DNA of 64,000 bases from positions 124,001-188,000 of the forward strand of contig JAQGDQ010000087.1 of NCBI GenBank assembly GCA_030141605.1. The letters run 5' to 3'. Positions within the stretch are counted from its first letter, which is position 1. Each line of letters begins with the position of its first letter. A program made the translations under genes and the position numbers. Positions 1 through 10,842 of this stretch are shown here, in pieces. The notes under the pieces were generated by a model. The model worked only from the letters and a program-made list of their open reading frames with translations, had not been told where the DNA came from and made no database searches. The stretch comes from Tubiluchus corallicola. Taxonomy: Eukaryota; Priapulida; Priapulimorpha; Priapulimorphida; Tubiluchidae.

Positions 1-860
1 TTTTCATCAAAGGTCACGTATGATTAAGAAACTTCTAAAATACACTCAGAGCATGAAAGAAGTATGTGTTAACACTCCTTGTCCACTGGAGGTCACTACT
101 GTTTTGTTCTGTCAGGCTTACCATGATTTACAAAAAAACTCCTTTCAAAACGCAAAAAACTTGTACGCAATAGAAATTACTGTACAGGATGTAAAAAAAT
201 GAGGCTACAGTACACCTGTGACATAAGTACAAACCGTGTTAAGGCAGGCCCCAGTCCAGTTGTTTTATACGGCATGCTTGGCATTTAGCACCAATAAATT
301 ACTAATCTACCCACCAAGCGTGGCAAATCACTTACAGTGTAATCACATTCACATATTGTAGGAGGAAGTTTGGCCAGGAAGCTGAAATGTCAGAGACTAG
401 GTTAATTTAAATCGATCTCTTATCCGGCCTTACCGCTGGTTCACAAAATTTTGATAATTAACATTGACAGCCTGCTGTAGCATACACGACAGGTGAAACC
501 AGGTGTAACATTCAAGCTTAACCAATTTCCCTAGTTAATATGCACATAATGATGCACATGAATTATTCAAAATTTTCTACTTTAATGTACCATAAAAGGT
601 GTGTTAACCAATTACTTAACGTTTTACAATTTTCCGAGTAACAGCTAAACACAAGTAAAATATGGAATGCAACTGAAAAAAGTTAACAACAAACCATTAA
701 GTAAGAAACCTTTGCCAATTAACGATGGAATAAGTCATTCTTTAGATGAAAGAGATCTGAAAATACGAAAAAGTCGGACTGAATCTGGATGTGAACCAAA
801 AGCCGTAGGAATACAAGTTTGCGAACACTGGATTTGCCAGTTTTTTTTGCAATTATGACA
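1..860. other. AT-rich noncoding stretch upstream of the gene
   Basis: No exon-like open frame with splice sites, RNA gene or clear repeat boundary is visible. Short open frames here have biased, low-complexity composition and no recognisable motif. Confidence 0.5.
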
Positions 861-864
861 GATC

Positions 865-1480
865 TTTACGTTTCGCCAACTGGTTGTCTGCATCATAACT
901 GTACTAAATGTTAGCAATGTTATTACTGAAAGTAAATAATCAATGAACCATGCTAGTATTGAAATCATTGAGTCTTGCCAGTACTGAATCTATGGGATAT
1001 CATCAGTGAACCATGCCAGTACTGAAGGACATAATATTAACTACCATACATACCGATCACGTTAATAAGGAACAAACCGGTCATATTACTAAGGAATTTA
1101 TGTTCATAATACACCAACCATGTAAGGTACAGACTGTCTAAAAGTGCTCAGTTATGCCAGAACATAATTTTCCTAATACAAAAGCCAGGACGGTACCAAA
1201 TTTTTCATCACATTAGCTATGACAGTGTACTAGCAACCACATAGCCATGCCAGAACCAAATGTGGGAAAAACATGCCAACGATTCTAATACTGAAAGTTA
1301 GCAGCAAGAATTCTGGCGTGTCAATATAAAATATTACCTCAACACGATAAACTGCAAACCTATCATGAACTCTAGTTCAATGGCTCTTGCAATACTAAAT
1401 GTTTGTGCATGTATCACAAAAGCTGCTTCAGTAAGAACAGGCGTCGCCATGCCAGTACTGAATGTTTTTAGTAAACTATT
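865..1480. repeat. Degenerate dispersed array of a CATGCCAGTACTGAA-type unit
   Basis: A short motif close to CCATGCCAGTACTGAATG recurs in one orientation. Clear copies lie near 946, 974, 1009 and 1447. Weaker versions lie near 890, 1147, 1243, 1271 and 1380. Spacing is irregular (about 30-130 bp), so this is a decayed minisatellite or the repetitive part of an older element rather than a clean tandem array. No coding function is visible. Confidence 0.5.
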
Positions 1481-1489
1481 CATAACCAG

Positions 1490-2250
1490 TAATAAATGCT
1501 GCTTCCATATACTATAGAAATACGCAGACACACGCAAATATAGAACTACTAAAATACCACAATAACAACTATAATTTAAAGAAAAATGAAGCTTACTGTA
1601 ATTTACACATCCACGTCTAACAACTGTTGGGTTTGCAGTGCTACTCAGAGCTCAGATAAATTTCAATACACTTAGGCGCAGCTCGCTTTTCCTTTATTTT
1701 GTACGGCAGAACCAGTAAATACCGCGCTAACCTCAATCCAAGGCAAGACTCACACTGCAACGAATTCCCGAAACCGTTAACGAATTTTAGTTCACAATTC
1801 ACTCTCACACCATTCACTGCTGTTCAGCATCGCCGAGGACTGGAGGAAATCGATGCTACTTTGCTGCACGACACAGCTGAATGAGTTCAAACTACACTGC
1901 ACAGGGAACACACGGAATTGTTCAAATGTTTATGCCTTCTTAGAAGTATCGTAAATGCTTATAATGCTCTTCAACGTAACACCAAATAACATTTCAGCTA
2001 AACATGTAAAAATCCAGATAAGAAATTGGTTGTTATAGTTCAAATATGAAGATTGCTTAAGATAGCTGAAATAATCGTTATGTGTAAACATAGTTATAAA
2101 GTCGCCTCCAGATGGCAGCACAACCCTGACAGGCAAATGTGAGCACAAAAGAGAGTGTGAAGTTGGTTGCCTGAACTATTTAAAAAAAACCTTAGATGTT
2201 TTTCTCATTGGAGTAGCATAACTAAAAATTTTATGTCCACAAAAAGGTAG
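1490..2250. other. Noncoding stretch, nothing recognised
   Basis: Contains only short open frames with no exon signals. A CpG-containing patch around 1690-1830 was examined but shows no identifiable start exon. Confidence 0.45.
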
Positions 2251-2254
2251 CTCT

Positions 2255-2665
2255 ATAAGTGTATAATCAAAGTTCTAACAATGCCTTCACATTCACAAAT
2301 TATTGTACGTCATATTACTCACAATTTTAAAAAATTATTAAATTTACCTTTTTTAAACTATTGTTGCAAAATTTTTCTATAATAATTAAATTAATTTTAA
2401 GAATGATATACTCTGTACCTGACTTATCTAGAGCTGGCAATTTTACATTTACAAATCAAGTATTTTGAAGCACTATACACGTAAGTCTATAATCAAATTT
2501 TTCACAACACGTTCACTTTGGATAATTCACAAAAGAATAACTGCACGTCATATTGCTCACATATTTAAAAGATTAAACATGCCTTTTTAAAATATGTGAA
2601 TGCATTTCAGTTGTACAATTTTGTAGATTAATTAATTTTAAGACATACATAGTCCAACCATGGAC
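2255..2665. repeat. Decayed tandem duplication, unit about 220 bp
   Basis: Two adjacent segments (about 2255-2440 and 2490-2665) share the same order of blocks: TATAATCAAA, a TTCAC block, ACGTCATATT(A/G)CTCACA, a run ending in TTAAA, GCCTTTTTAAA or similar, and TTAATTTTAAGA. They are diverged and contain indels, so the duplication is old. Confidence 0.5.
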
Positions 2666-2669
2666 AATT

Positions 2670-4785
2670 TTTTTTTACAATTAGACCAAGGAAGTAGGGA
2701 GCATCAGCCTCACAATTATAATAATTTTTCACCAATAATGAAATCATTTTGTTATCTTACAGAAGACCTTAAAATTAGCAGGTATAGTAGTAGCATATGG
2801 GCTGCATGTGACGAAGTTTGAAAAATTAACAGCATTCTAACTTTCAAGGCACGACGTTTGAAAATAAAAGGCCGGTTTTGTGCAAGCACTTAGATTAGAG
2901 CTTGTACACTGCATGGCTGTTTTGTGAAAACTAGCGTGCAAAAGCTGCTTATAATTTTAAAAAAAGTAAGACCTGGAAATAATATGAAAGATATGCTTGT
3001 ACACTGTTTAGGATCGTACTTCCAGATTGGTTCAGTAAAATTGAGCTAAGATAAAGAAAGTTTGGTGCGCACTATTAAATTTTATGCATCAGTTTGGTGA
3101 AAATTTATATAGGTTCAAAATTATAGGTGAAATAAATTTATATTCATCAACCACATAACTACTTAACCAATATATGTTTTACTCACCAGATTATGCCACT
3201 TCACAATCATGCGGACTTTTAGACATTGTAACCCAAGTCAGAACTTGATGATGATGATACAATGGCATACGGAATGTCTGTAAACGAAAAGAAACTGTAA
3301 AAGTAACTTCTTTACAATAAATGTTGTCAAGAAACACAATAAAGGTCTGCAAGTCATCGATAAGTGTTCATTTCCTGTACATGTATTTATAAACAATGTC
3401 TAATAGGGCCTTATGCATAAAGAAATGTTTATATGTATTCTATATTAACTATTAACTGATTTCATACATCCAACAAGACAAACTAGAAAGATACAAGATA
3501 TACTTTTTTTTATTATATTTTCATGACTAATAAAGACAACTTATGTCATGTAACCGCAAGCAACACAAGCAAGCAATACACATTACTTTAATAACACTCA
3601 GTACATGTTGCTAAGAGTTGCTGTAGTGCTATAAATAAACATTTTAGTGCAAAAAGGACTTATTTCCTTCTTTTTTATAATGCTGAAAGTAAATTCTCAG
3701 AGAAACTGCTTTTTATGATCTTTGAATTCTGTCTTAATGCTCAAAAACTATTCCTTTACTTTCTGGAATTCTAGTTAATGCCAACTTTTCATTGCCATTA
3801 ATTTTCTCGAGGTTAACAAATTCCAAATGCAGGTAAACAACGCACCACTTTACCATTTAATTACGTGATAATTTGTAGAAATTAAAGATGTAACTTCACT
3901 CAAGCTCAGACATATTTAATGGCTTGAATTGTTAATGAACAGTTTAATGTGGGATAAGATCACCAATGCTGATTGAAGTGCACCACTAATTATGATCAGT
4001 GAGGTGCACTAAGTATTATATACAGGATTTTGCACAAATATTGAGGGAATTATGACAGGTTATTGTGCTATTACTTTTCAACTTTGGGATATATCTAATA
4101 TCTTTCAATAACAATTCCTATCTTTATTATAATCTTTCAAGATTTTATAATGCTCAAAAAATGGAACAAGAGAATGCGGACTACAGCACACTTCAGCCAG
4201 CTAAACTTTTTGAACAACAAATTTTCATTTCACTACGAAAGCAAATTTATATGAAATTTTAAAAATACATGCAAATTGCATACAATTTTCAAGGCCTTGA
4301 TAATAACTGATGAACTATAATTGGAGATGATGTCAAATTCTCAATATTTTCATGTTTTCAGCAATTTGGTTATTTACATTTTTTGAAATTACCACCAGAC
4401 TCTTGACCAACCTTGAAAAAAAAAATTTGGCTCATGATAATTTGTGGTAGAATGTTGCGAATTTTTTAACATTTGGAAAGAAATAGTTTCGAACTTAATT
4501 GAGCACGGAAAATTGATTGTGATTTACGTTTTTACACGTCAAGATGAGTGTTGAGACCAGATATGACACTTGTTAAGGTTATGGCTCAAAAATAAGTTTG
4601 TGAATTTAGTTAAAAATTATAGGATGGTTTTAGTGATCATTCCAAGTTTTGTTAACAATTATTTCTGAGACAGTTACATTGCCTGACAAAACTTATTACA
4701 GGAGTGCTTCTTTATCCTGTCTGACCTATGGTCTGTCTGAAAAATGATACAGGAATCACAAAGGATGACAAAATTATGCCAGTGT
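2670..4785. other. AT-rich noncoding stretch
   Basis: About 2.1 kb of very AT-rich sequence with homopolymer runs. No open frame with protein-like composition, no RNA gene and no repeat boundary was recognised. Confidence 0.45.
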
Positions 4786-4863
4786 TAATGTGGTGTGCTA
4801 CACGGATCTAGAGAACCCACAATCCAAGATCCATGTGATTACAGCGGTTACGCGGTGGCCTCT

Positions 4864-5126
4864 CTACCATTTCCAGGTGCAAGCCTTTTTCTCCTTAATA
4901 ACGCCAATTTTTTTCAGTCCTTGTTTTATCTTTGTAGCTTTTTCCTTAGCTATATCTCTAGATCGATTCCATACTTCTTTCTTAGCCGTATCACTTTTGA
5001 TACGCGCTCATTTAATTCACTCAGTTTATCGACAAGATCACTATAGAAGTAATCTTCGGCTGTTGCTGTTTCTCCCAATATTTCTATACCTTCTTGCATA
5101 ACAATAAGCGCTTGGTTGTATGCTAT
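4864..5126 (-). pseudogene. Broken minus-strand coding fossil, identity unknown
   Basis: Read on the minus strand, this interval gives an unusually protein-like open frame. It starts after a stop near 5127, runs about 40 codons (Asp-, Glu- and Leu-rich, with the segment AEDYFYSDLVDKLSELNE), then continues in another frame near 4996-5005 as a Lys/Glu-rich stretch (KKEVWNRSRDIAKEKATKIK), ending at a stop at 4864-4866. Single-base damage between the two halves means it cannot now be translated as one protein. The composition suggests a charged, helical, possibly coiled segment. I do not recognise the family; a decayed mobile element or endogenous viral gene is possible. The + strand open frame over the same bases (about 4790-5101) is hydrophobic and looks like its shadow. 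Confidence 0.4.
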
Positions 5127-5194
5127 TCATTAGAACAAAGCAGGCAGGCCGTATCTAATTTAAATTTCTGCAATTTGCTTTTACTGCAATCATA

Positions 5195-5269
5195 TTAAGT
5201 TTCCACTTTGTTATCTGTGGGGGGGGGGGCTGATTCGGTAACATCATGCTTTTCGCCACCCCTTCGCAT
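5195..5269 (-). pseudogene. Short minus-strand open segment beside the coding fossil
   Basis: Reading down from an ATG at 5269, a 24-codon open segment begins MRRGGEKHDVTESAPPP and ends at a stop at 5195. It passes through a run of ten or more C residues, which is a likely site of length change. It lies just upstream, in minus-strand order, of the fossil at 4864-5126 and could be the start of the same dead gene. Identity is unknown. Confidence 0.3.
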
Positions 5270-5329
5270 TTCGATGGTTTATAAGTGTACAATGTATACT
5301 AATATTAGTAATAAGTAATAATTAACATT

Positions 5330-5375
5330 TGTTTTTTATGTCAGGAATAAATAAATTTGATTAGATTATCTCACA
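5330..5375 (+). repeat. Retroelement-like 3' tail
   Basis: AATAAATAAATTTGATTAGATT resembles the A-rich, TTGATT-ending 3' tails of insect non-LTR elements. Only the tail is recognisable. Confidence 0.25.
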
Positions 5376-5379
5376 TGCA

Positions 5380-5700
5380 ATCTTCTCAACATACTCATCT
5401 CAGTAATTCATTGTTTTTCCACTGCTCTATTCTATTTCTTAGAAATCGTAGTTTGTTTTTTCATCAATTACCTGCGATAATTGTTCCTTTTTATTTTAAG
5501 TATTTCCATGGTGCTAGCCTGCAAAGTTGAATTTTAAAAATTTATCAAAAATACTTCAAATGCAACCTCAAAAAACATTGCTAGGATAACAAAAAAATTA
5601 TGTTTCGATTTTGAAAATTATGTGTATATTTGTAAATTATACTTATAGTTATGAAAAATTTAAGAAAATCGTGAATTTTCAAAAATGTAAACAAAATACT
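5380..5700. other. AT-rich noncoding stretch
   Basis: Homopolymer-rich sequence with no exon or repeat recognised. Confidence 0.4.
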
Positions 5701-5704
5701 GACC

Positions 5705-5830
5705 TTGCTGTTGAAAGCCGCATGCAATGACGTCAGTTTCTCGCGAAGTACGATAACTCGCGTGATTGACTGTGGAGTAATGGCTGCGCGTTGAGATTTG
5801 TTTGATAAAAGTTTCGTGTATTTTTTGTGT
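5705..5830 (+). promoter_or_regulatory. Candidate liprin-alpha promoter / 5' UTR region with CRE
   Basis: A local island of CpG-containing sequence in an AT-rich background lies about 0.75 kb before the first coding exon. It has a perfect palindromic cAMP-response-type site TGACGTCA at 5728-5735, followed by two TCGCG blocks near 5741 and 5758. No TATA box is evident. The position fits a TATA-less promoter with an untranslated first exon spliced to the acceptor at 6507. The transcription start and the 5' UTR donor cannot be fixed from the sequence. Confidence 0.35.
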
Positions 5831-6507
5831 TTCCTGATGGATCCCTAAACCACCGAGCCAGTGAACAATTATTAACGGAAATATTTACGTATGATAGTTA
5901 ACTTTGTTTTGGTTGTTCGTCTTAAAGTGCTCTTATTTTTTAGGAGATTTGAAATGTTGATCATGAAATTTACCAACTGATCCTAATGTGATCATTTAGC
6001 TTTGGTTGAGTAGAAGGCTAGAAGGTATAAACATTTTGATTGCTGAAATTCACCTGGAGGAAGATTTGGAAATTTATGCGAGAATATCATTTTCACGCGA
6101 TAGATGTGATTTTTCTGAGAGGTCAGTAATTCGAGATTAAGTGAGTTAAACAGTTAAAATACATGTTGAGCAAATTTGTTTAAACTTTTAATGCACACTA
6201 AGGAGACAGCCTATTTTTCAGGTGAAAGATGTGATAAGCCTAATAAACTTTGTTTGTCTGGGCAGTGTACCATTTTAACTTGTACTTGTATCAATCAGCA
6301 TACGTAATTTGCGAGTAGTGCATAGTAAATTCATTGATATCATGGCTCCTATCTGAGTAAAGAATATCTTAGAACTTTATATCCAATTAAGTACAAGCAT
6401 AGTATTAAAATTTTAATTGCAGTTGAGTTGACCAGTGTGCATTATTAATTATGACTTCTAAAAAATTTAGTTCATTGTAGCAGCAACTGATGTATAAATT
6501 ATTTCAG

Positions 6508-6646
6508 GTTTAGTGAGGCTGTGGAAGAGAAGTGAGTTAGAAAAATGTGGAATAATATGATGTGTGACGTGATGCCTACCATATCAGAGGACAGTATTTC
6601 ACAGCGCTCTTCTCAGTATGGGGGTGATGATTCTAATTTTGAACAG
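6508..6646 (+). CDS. Liprin-alpha: Liprin-alpha, first coding exon (CDS 6545-6646)
   Basis: Liprin-alpha (PPFIA family) is a presynaptic and cell-edge scaffold protein. In animals it organises active zones and binds LAR-type receptor phosphatases, RIM, ELKS and kinesin-3. This exon follows the acceptor TTATTTCAG at 6507, has a short 5' UTR, and starts at ATG 6545. It gives 34 codons, MWNNMMCDVMPTISEDSISQ then a Ser/Asp-rich stretch ending NFEQ, and stops at a phase-0 donor (CAG|GTATTA). The MMC-VMPTISED signature and the NFEQ end are the hallmarks of the family's N terminus; the leading MWN is typical of insect forms, whereas vertebrate proteins start MMCEVMPTISED. The downstream ATGs (codons 5, 6 and 10) could also serve as starts. 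The exon joins in frame to 8154-8303. Confidence 0.93.
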
Positions 6647-8153
6647 GTATTAAAGTTATTTGTTACTGTATTGTTCATTTCCAAGATTGTGTAGATTCTG
6701 ACACCACTAACATGTACACTGACTTTAGTTCATTATTATTGGCTGTTTGATATTTGCCAATTTTGTATTATATTCCGTCATTAAAGTGCTATAACTTATT
6801 GCAGTGCTGCATTTCACTTATAAGATAGTTATTTACACTCAAAATGCAAGTTCACAAGAACAATTTAAACTAAAGAATTTTAACATACTATTTGCTCAGG
6901 TAAATTTCATTAATACTTGGTCAGTATAATTGGTCAGTAATTAAATAATAACATAGAGCTTGTTAATGTGATCTTGTAGCTTTGTCAACATGATGTCACA
7001 GATTTGTAATCCTACTTTGAGGCCAATATTTATTTAAACATATTTAAATTACATGATTTTCTATCAAACTGCACCTGTTGTATGGCAAAGAAGTTCTGCA
7101 AACATTTGCGAATTTTACTGTCAACGTGTCATAATTGCCATCATCTAGGCTTTGAACCTAGTGTTGTTATTCCAACCAAAAAGTGATGTGCACTTACTTG
7201 TGCAATATAACCATTTTGTACATGATAATTGCTGAAATGAACAAAAATGCAGATTGTTTATACGATATACTGTAATCTTGAATCCAGCATTACACTGCAG
7301 GCCTTCTTAAAGCCAATGGCAGGACCGGAATCTGGCTTATTCAAAACAATCACCTAAGATAAGACCCTGTACTAAAGAGGGGGGCATGTATGTTTTAGCC
7401 ATGTTCAGATGTGAATACATCTTCCTTCAGTAAGACGAGTAGCCAGACGCCAAAATCGCCCATCCATTCTGATTCGCTCACCAGCCTCAATGCTGCTTAA
7501 TTTCTTGGATGCACTAAGTACATACTGTGACCACTCGGCTGTCCGAGCATAGAATTCTAAACACAGGCTAATCACACTGTGTCAGTCTGTACACGTAAAA
7601 TTTTTGTTCAGTACTATTTGTTATTGCTTGTTAAGTTTATTCACATTTTGTTTAATAATGGACTGTAGACTTTTTTGTTTAATGGAAAGTATTAGTTCTT
7701 TTGCACAATGCCAAAACGAAAAGCACATAAAATTGAAAATGGTGACTAGGTTGCAAGGGAGCTTTAAGGTCTTTTAGTGTATGTTCATTTGCATGTAGAA
7801 TTTTAGGCAATCAAAATTCAATGTAGCCCATCCAATGCACTAGAAAATGCATTATAAATTGCAATATCTAGTTTCTACTGAAGCAATTATTTAAGATGTA
7901 AATGAATGCAACTCGAGCTATATAGTATATATCGGAGACAATACTGTCTTGTTGGGCCAATGTTAGCACCTACTGTGCAAACCTATAACCATTTATTCAA
8001 GTTAGTCAGATTATAATAAAATGACATATTTGCCTTTTTTCATTCCAGTATTTTTGTGGCATCATTTTCTAGTCAAAATATGCCTTCCTAGAAATGATGT
8101 AATTATTAATTAGGGCATTAAACTCTTACACGGACTGTGTTTTTTTTGTACAG
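6647..8153 (+). other. Liprin-alpha intron 1
   Basis: A 1.5 kb phase-0 intron, donor GTATTA at 6647 and acceptor TTTTTTTGTACAG ending at 8153, joining the NFEQ and LMINMLDERD parts of liprin-alpha. It contains a reverse-oriented SINE near 7330-7560 and otherwise nothing recognised. Confidence 0.85.
7330..7560 (-). mobile_element. tRNA-headed SINE copy, reverse orientation
   Basis: On the minus strand a tRNA-like A box (ACAGCCGAGTGGTCACAG, about 7530-7548) is followed by a body containing ATGGATGGGCGATTTTGGCG and, further on, GGAAGATGTATTCACATCTG. The same two body blocks occur in the same order in a + strand copy near 41785-41970, which shows that this is a dispersed family. The B box is not clear. 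It sits wholly inside liprin-alpha intron 1. Confidence 0.55.
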
Positions 8154-8303
8154 TTAATGATAAACATGTTGGATGAGAGGGATAAGCTGATGGAGAATTT
8201 GCGGGACACACAGGAGAGATTGACAGAAACGCAGGGAAAGTTGGGAGAAACGGAACGAGAACGAGACAGTCTAAGTCGGCAGCTTCAAGCAAATATGCCT
8301 CAG
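8154..8303 (+). CDS. Liprin-alpha: Liprin-alpha, second coding exon (coiled coil start)
   Basis: This 150-nt exon (50 codons, phase 0 at both ends) follows acceptor TTGTACAG and ends at donor CAG|GTATGT. It encodes LMINMLDERDKLMENLRDTQ, continuing through a Glu/Arg/Gln-rich heptad stretch (ERERDSLSRQLQ) to ANMPQ. It matches the conserved liprin-alpha motif pattern L-M-x-x-MLDERD-x-L-x-x-x-LR-x-(T/A)QE and RDSL-x-RQ-x-N-x-x-PQ, the beginning of the long N-terminal coiled coil that mediates oligomerisation and partner binding. The next family exon normally starts at or near EFA(T/A)LTKEL and includes a LLLEHLECLVSRHERS block. I did not find it in the following 55.7 kb, so the rest of the coiled coil and the SAM domains lie beyond the window. 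Read-through past the donor meets a stop after 11 codons. Confidence 0.95.
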
Positions 8304-8560
8304 GTATGTGACTATGCATTCAGGCCTACTATATCCTGATCTTTCAAGCCAAGCAACATAAGGCAGTTTGAATGGTACCATTATGTTACCGTAACTGTAT
8401 TGCTTCAAACAGATGTTAGTCATGATGTTATTAACATAGATGTGATGCGACATTTACTTGATTCAAGTCTGATCCAAGATTTTTTCTTACTGTATCTTGG
8501 TAATTTGCAAGGACATGAAAATGTCATTAGTAGGTTACATGGCTTAGCACAGTTTCTGTA

Positions 8561-9201
8561 CTATTACTTTTTTAACAACAGTTTTAATTAAGCTAAATTA
8601 AACTGTCGTAAAACAGAGCATTGTAATATAGTTAGTCTTGGTAATTGTTAGTGACAAACAAGGAGGAAAGTGTCATGCTAGAAAAAAAGCGAAATTAATG
8701 TCAAATGAAGACATGTCCCAGACAAGTTAATGTAACATCAAATTGGTACGCATTTGGTAATGCTTTTTTCAGAGTTTGAGAGGTAGAATGCTAAGTAATC
8801 CAAAAAACAATCGCTAGCCACATTTGGTTGGACTATGAGAAAGCAAATTAGCACACCTGTTTTAATGTCATTGAAAGTACTCTATATTAGCTGCAAAAAA
8901 ACAAAGTTCACTGCTCTCTTAAGGAAAATAAATTAGAAAGGAACATGAATGTCAGTCCTACCGTTCCTATTGTTCAAAACTTTAAACAATATATTGCCTT
9001 GCGTTTCTTGTAATATTTTTTACATGTACTTTAAGATACTATTCCTTTAATATAAAGGCTAAAGTAGTGCATTAAATGAATTCTGGCTGAGTGCCCGAAA
9101 ATAACTTTGAAAAACCAAAGGCTTTGTCTAAAAGAATGCAAATGCTGCTTAAAAACAACGTTCAGAAAAGTATTGTTAATTTTTATTATTTTAAACGTGG
9201 A
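8561..9201 (+). repeat. Left arm of a long inverted repeat
   Basis: About 641 bp that matches the reverse complement of 10843-11508 nearly end to end. Examples: CTATTACTTTTTTAACAACA at 8561 pairs with the end at 11508; ATGTCAAATGAAGACATGTC near 8699 and GAATTCTGGCTGAGTGCCC near 9078 also have counterparts; the inner limit is TTTTAAACGTGGA at 9201. Mismatches and small indels are scattered. No target-site duplication is obvious at 8561 or 11508. Confidence 0.88.
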
Positions 9202-10842
9202 GCTTGAGGTTCATTTTCTCAATTTGTAAGATGTCTCATTGCATTGACCTTTGCTTGTGACTTCGTATTTGCAATCTGTTGCAAGGCATTAACTAGTAGT
9301 TGAAAATTGCAGCACAAGATGCAGTTGGTAAATTCGTGACTGTTTGCAAACATTAATCATTAGGCATTTGTGTGACACAACTACATTCCAATGAGTAGAT
9401 TGTATTGGTCACTCTGGTCCGTTCGATTACTGTGCCGACTGTATCGAGGGACCTTCGTCGTACAGCGGAACTGTTTCGACCAATCGTGTTGTATTGATCT
9501 TTGGTGAGTGCCAGTCCAGAGAAGTATCTTGCGCTTGATAACTACATGAGCAAATTTGCAGCGCTTAGCAAAGTTTAAAAGGTTTAATTTTTTATCTAAA
9601 TAGTAACTGGTCAGGGCTATTCAGCGAATTCCGTGCCACATTTTATGTTGCTATGTTTAATGGATGTTTGATAGAGGTTCCATCATTATTAATGAAGAAC
9701 TTTGTGTTTGATTGCACTTGTACATGCAGGTGTCATAAAATGGTTAGCATTTCGCATGTAAATTTGTTTGTTTGCTTTCCATCGTTTACGACTGCTCTGT
9801 TCTTTTGAATGCGTCTGCAGTATGCGCTGCGCTGTAGGAATTTTATACGAAATTCCCTAAATTCGTTAAGGCTTTATATATATCAGAGCGCAGTGCATCA
9901 TCGTGCACGCTCGAATCATTAGGATTCGATTGATTCTCTTGCTGTTAAATACTAGAAGCACGCAGATTCTTTCCCATGCAGAGGAGCGTGATGGAGATAG
10001 CGCTGTTCAAAGCATCTCGGCCGCCCCAGTCAATGTTAATTAAGCGGCCAGGATGTTTAATTTTATTTTCCCATCATTGAAAGCAAATTATACTACTCGC
10101 TTCACGTTTGCTATGTCAATTGTGCTTGTGGTATGTCAATTTGTTCAATCGTTTATTGATTGCTTCCGGTTGGTGATCGATAACTTGGCAAAAAATCGTG
10201 GTAGGGCGAGAGTGTGATGCCGCATGTAAAAATGTTGATTTAATCGATGTGACCCAAATGTGGTGGATATAATTAATGTTGTTTTTAACAACACCAAACC
10301 AGATTCGGCTGTTTGCTGTAGTAACTGCGTGTCAGCGCTGTAAATTTTTTCATTGAATTTTCAAATGGGTTTTCTGGAGTATACAGAAGTAGAAGTTGTA
10401 AAATTTTTCAACTGGTCATCCCTGGTCTTATAGGGCGTCCACACGGTCATTCTAAACACTATCACTGTCGAGTTTGTCAGTGCTGAAGGACCGCGTGAAC
10501 ACAGAGAATGACAGTGGAATTTGAATTGTTCTTTTTTCTTCGATTTCGCTTTCAGTTCGCAGCGCCTGCTAAAACAAAGCTCGTTTTTCATACAATGAGT
10601 TTTGGCGCTATTTCTGAAATGAAGAGAAGTTAAAGAACACCCTTTAAAGCTTCAACATTAGTTATGCGTAAGTAATTGTCAGTGAAAACTGATCATATAC
10701 ATAGAGAGGTCAGCATTTTGAATGTCAGTCTTTGAAGGACCGTGTGGACTAGGTATTAAAGTGAACTAGGTCTTAGGGTGAGGCATTTAAGTGAGCGTTT
10801 TCCTCTCTACGTATGTACACCTTGAACAAGCACACTAGTTAT
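9202..10842. other. Spacer between the inverted arms
   Basis: About 1.64 kb that does not repeat on either side. It is somewhat richer in CpG than the arms (for example 9410-9500 and 9960-10050) and has no convincing open frame. A small TIR element sits at 10433-10753. No transposase-like coding was recognised. Confidence 0.5.
10433..10753. mobile_element. Small MITE-like element with GTCCACACGGTC ends
   Basis: The left end GGGCGTCCACACGGTCATTC (10433-10452) is mirrored by GAAGGACCGTGTGGAC at 10734-10749, so GTCCACACGGTC is a shared inverted end. An inner block, TGAAGGACCGCGTGAAC near 10483, repeats the right-end motif, so it may be two nested or partially duplicated elements. It has no coding capacity. 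The superfamily is uncertain. Confidence 0.5.
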
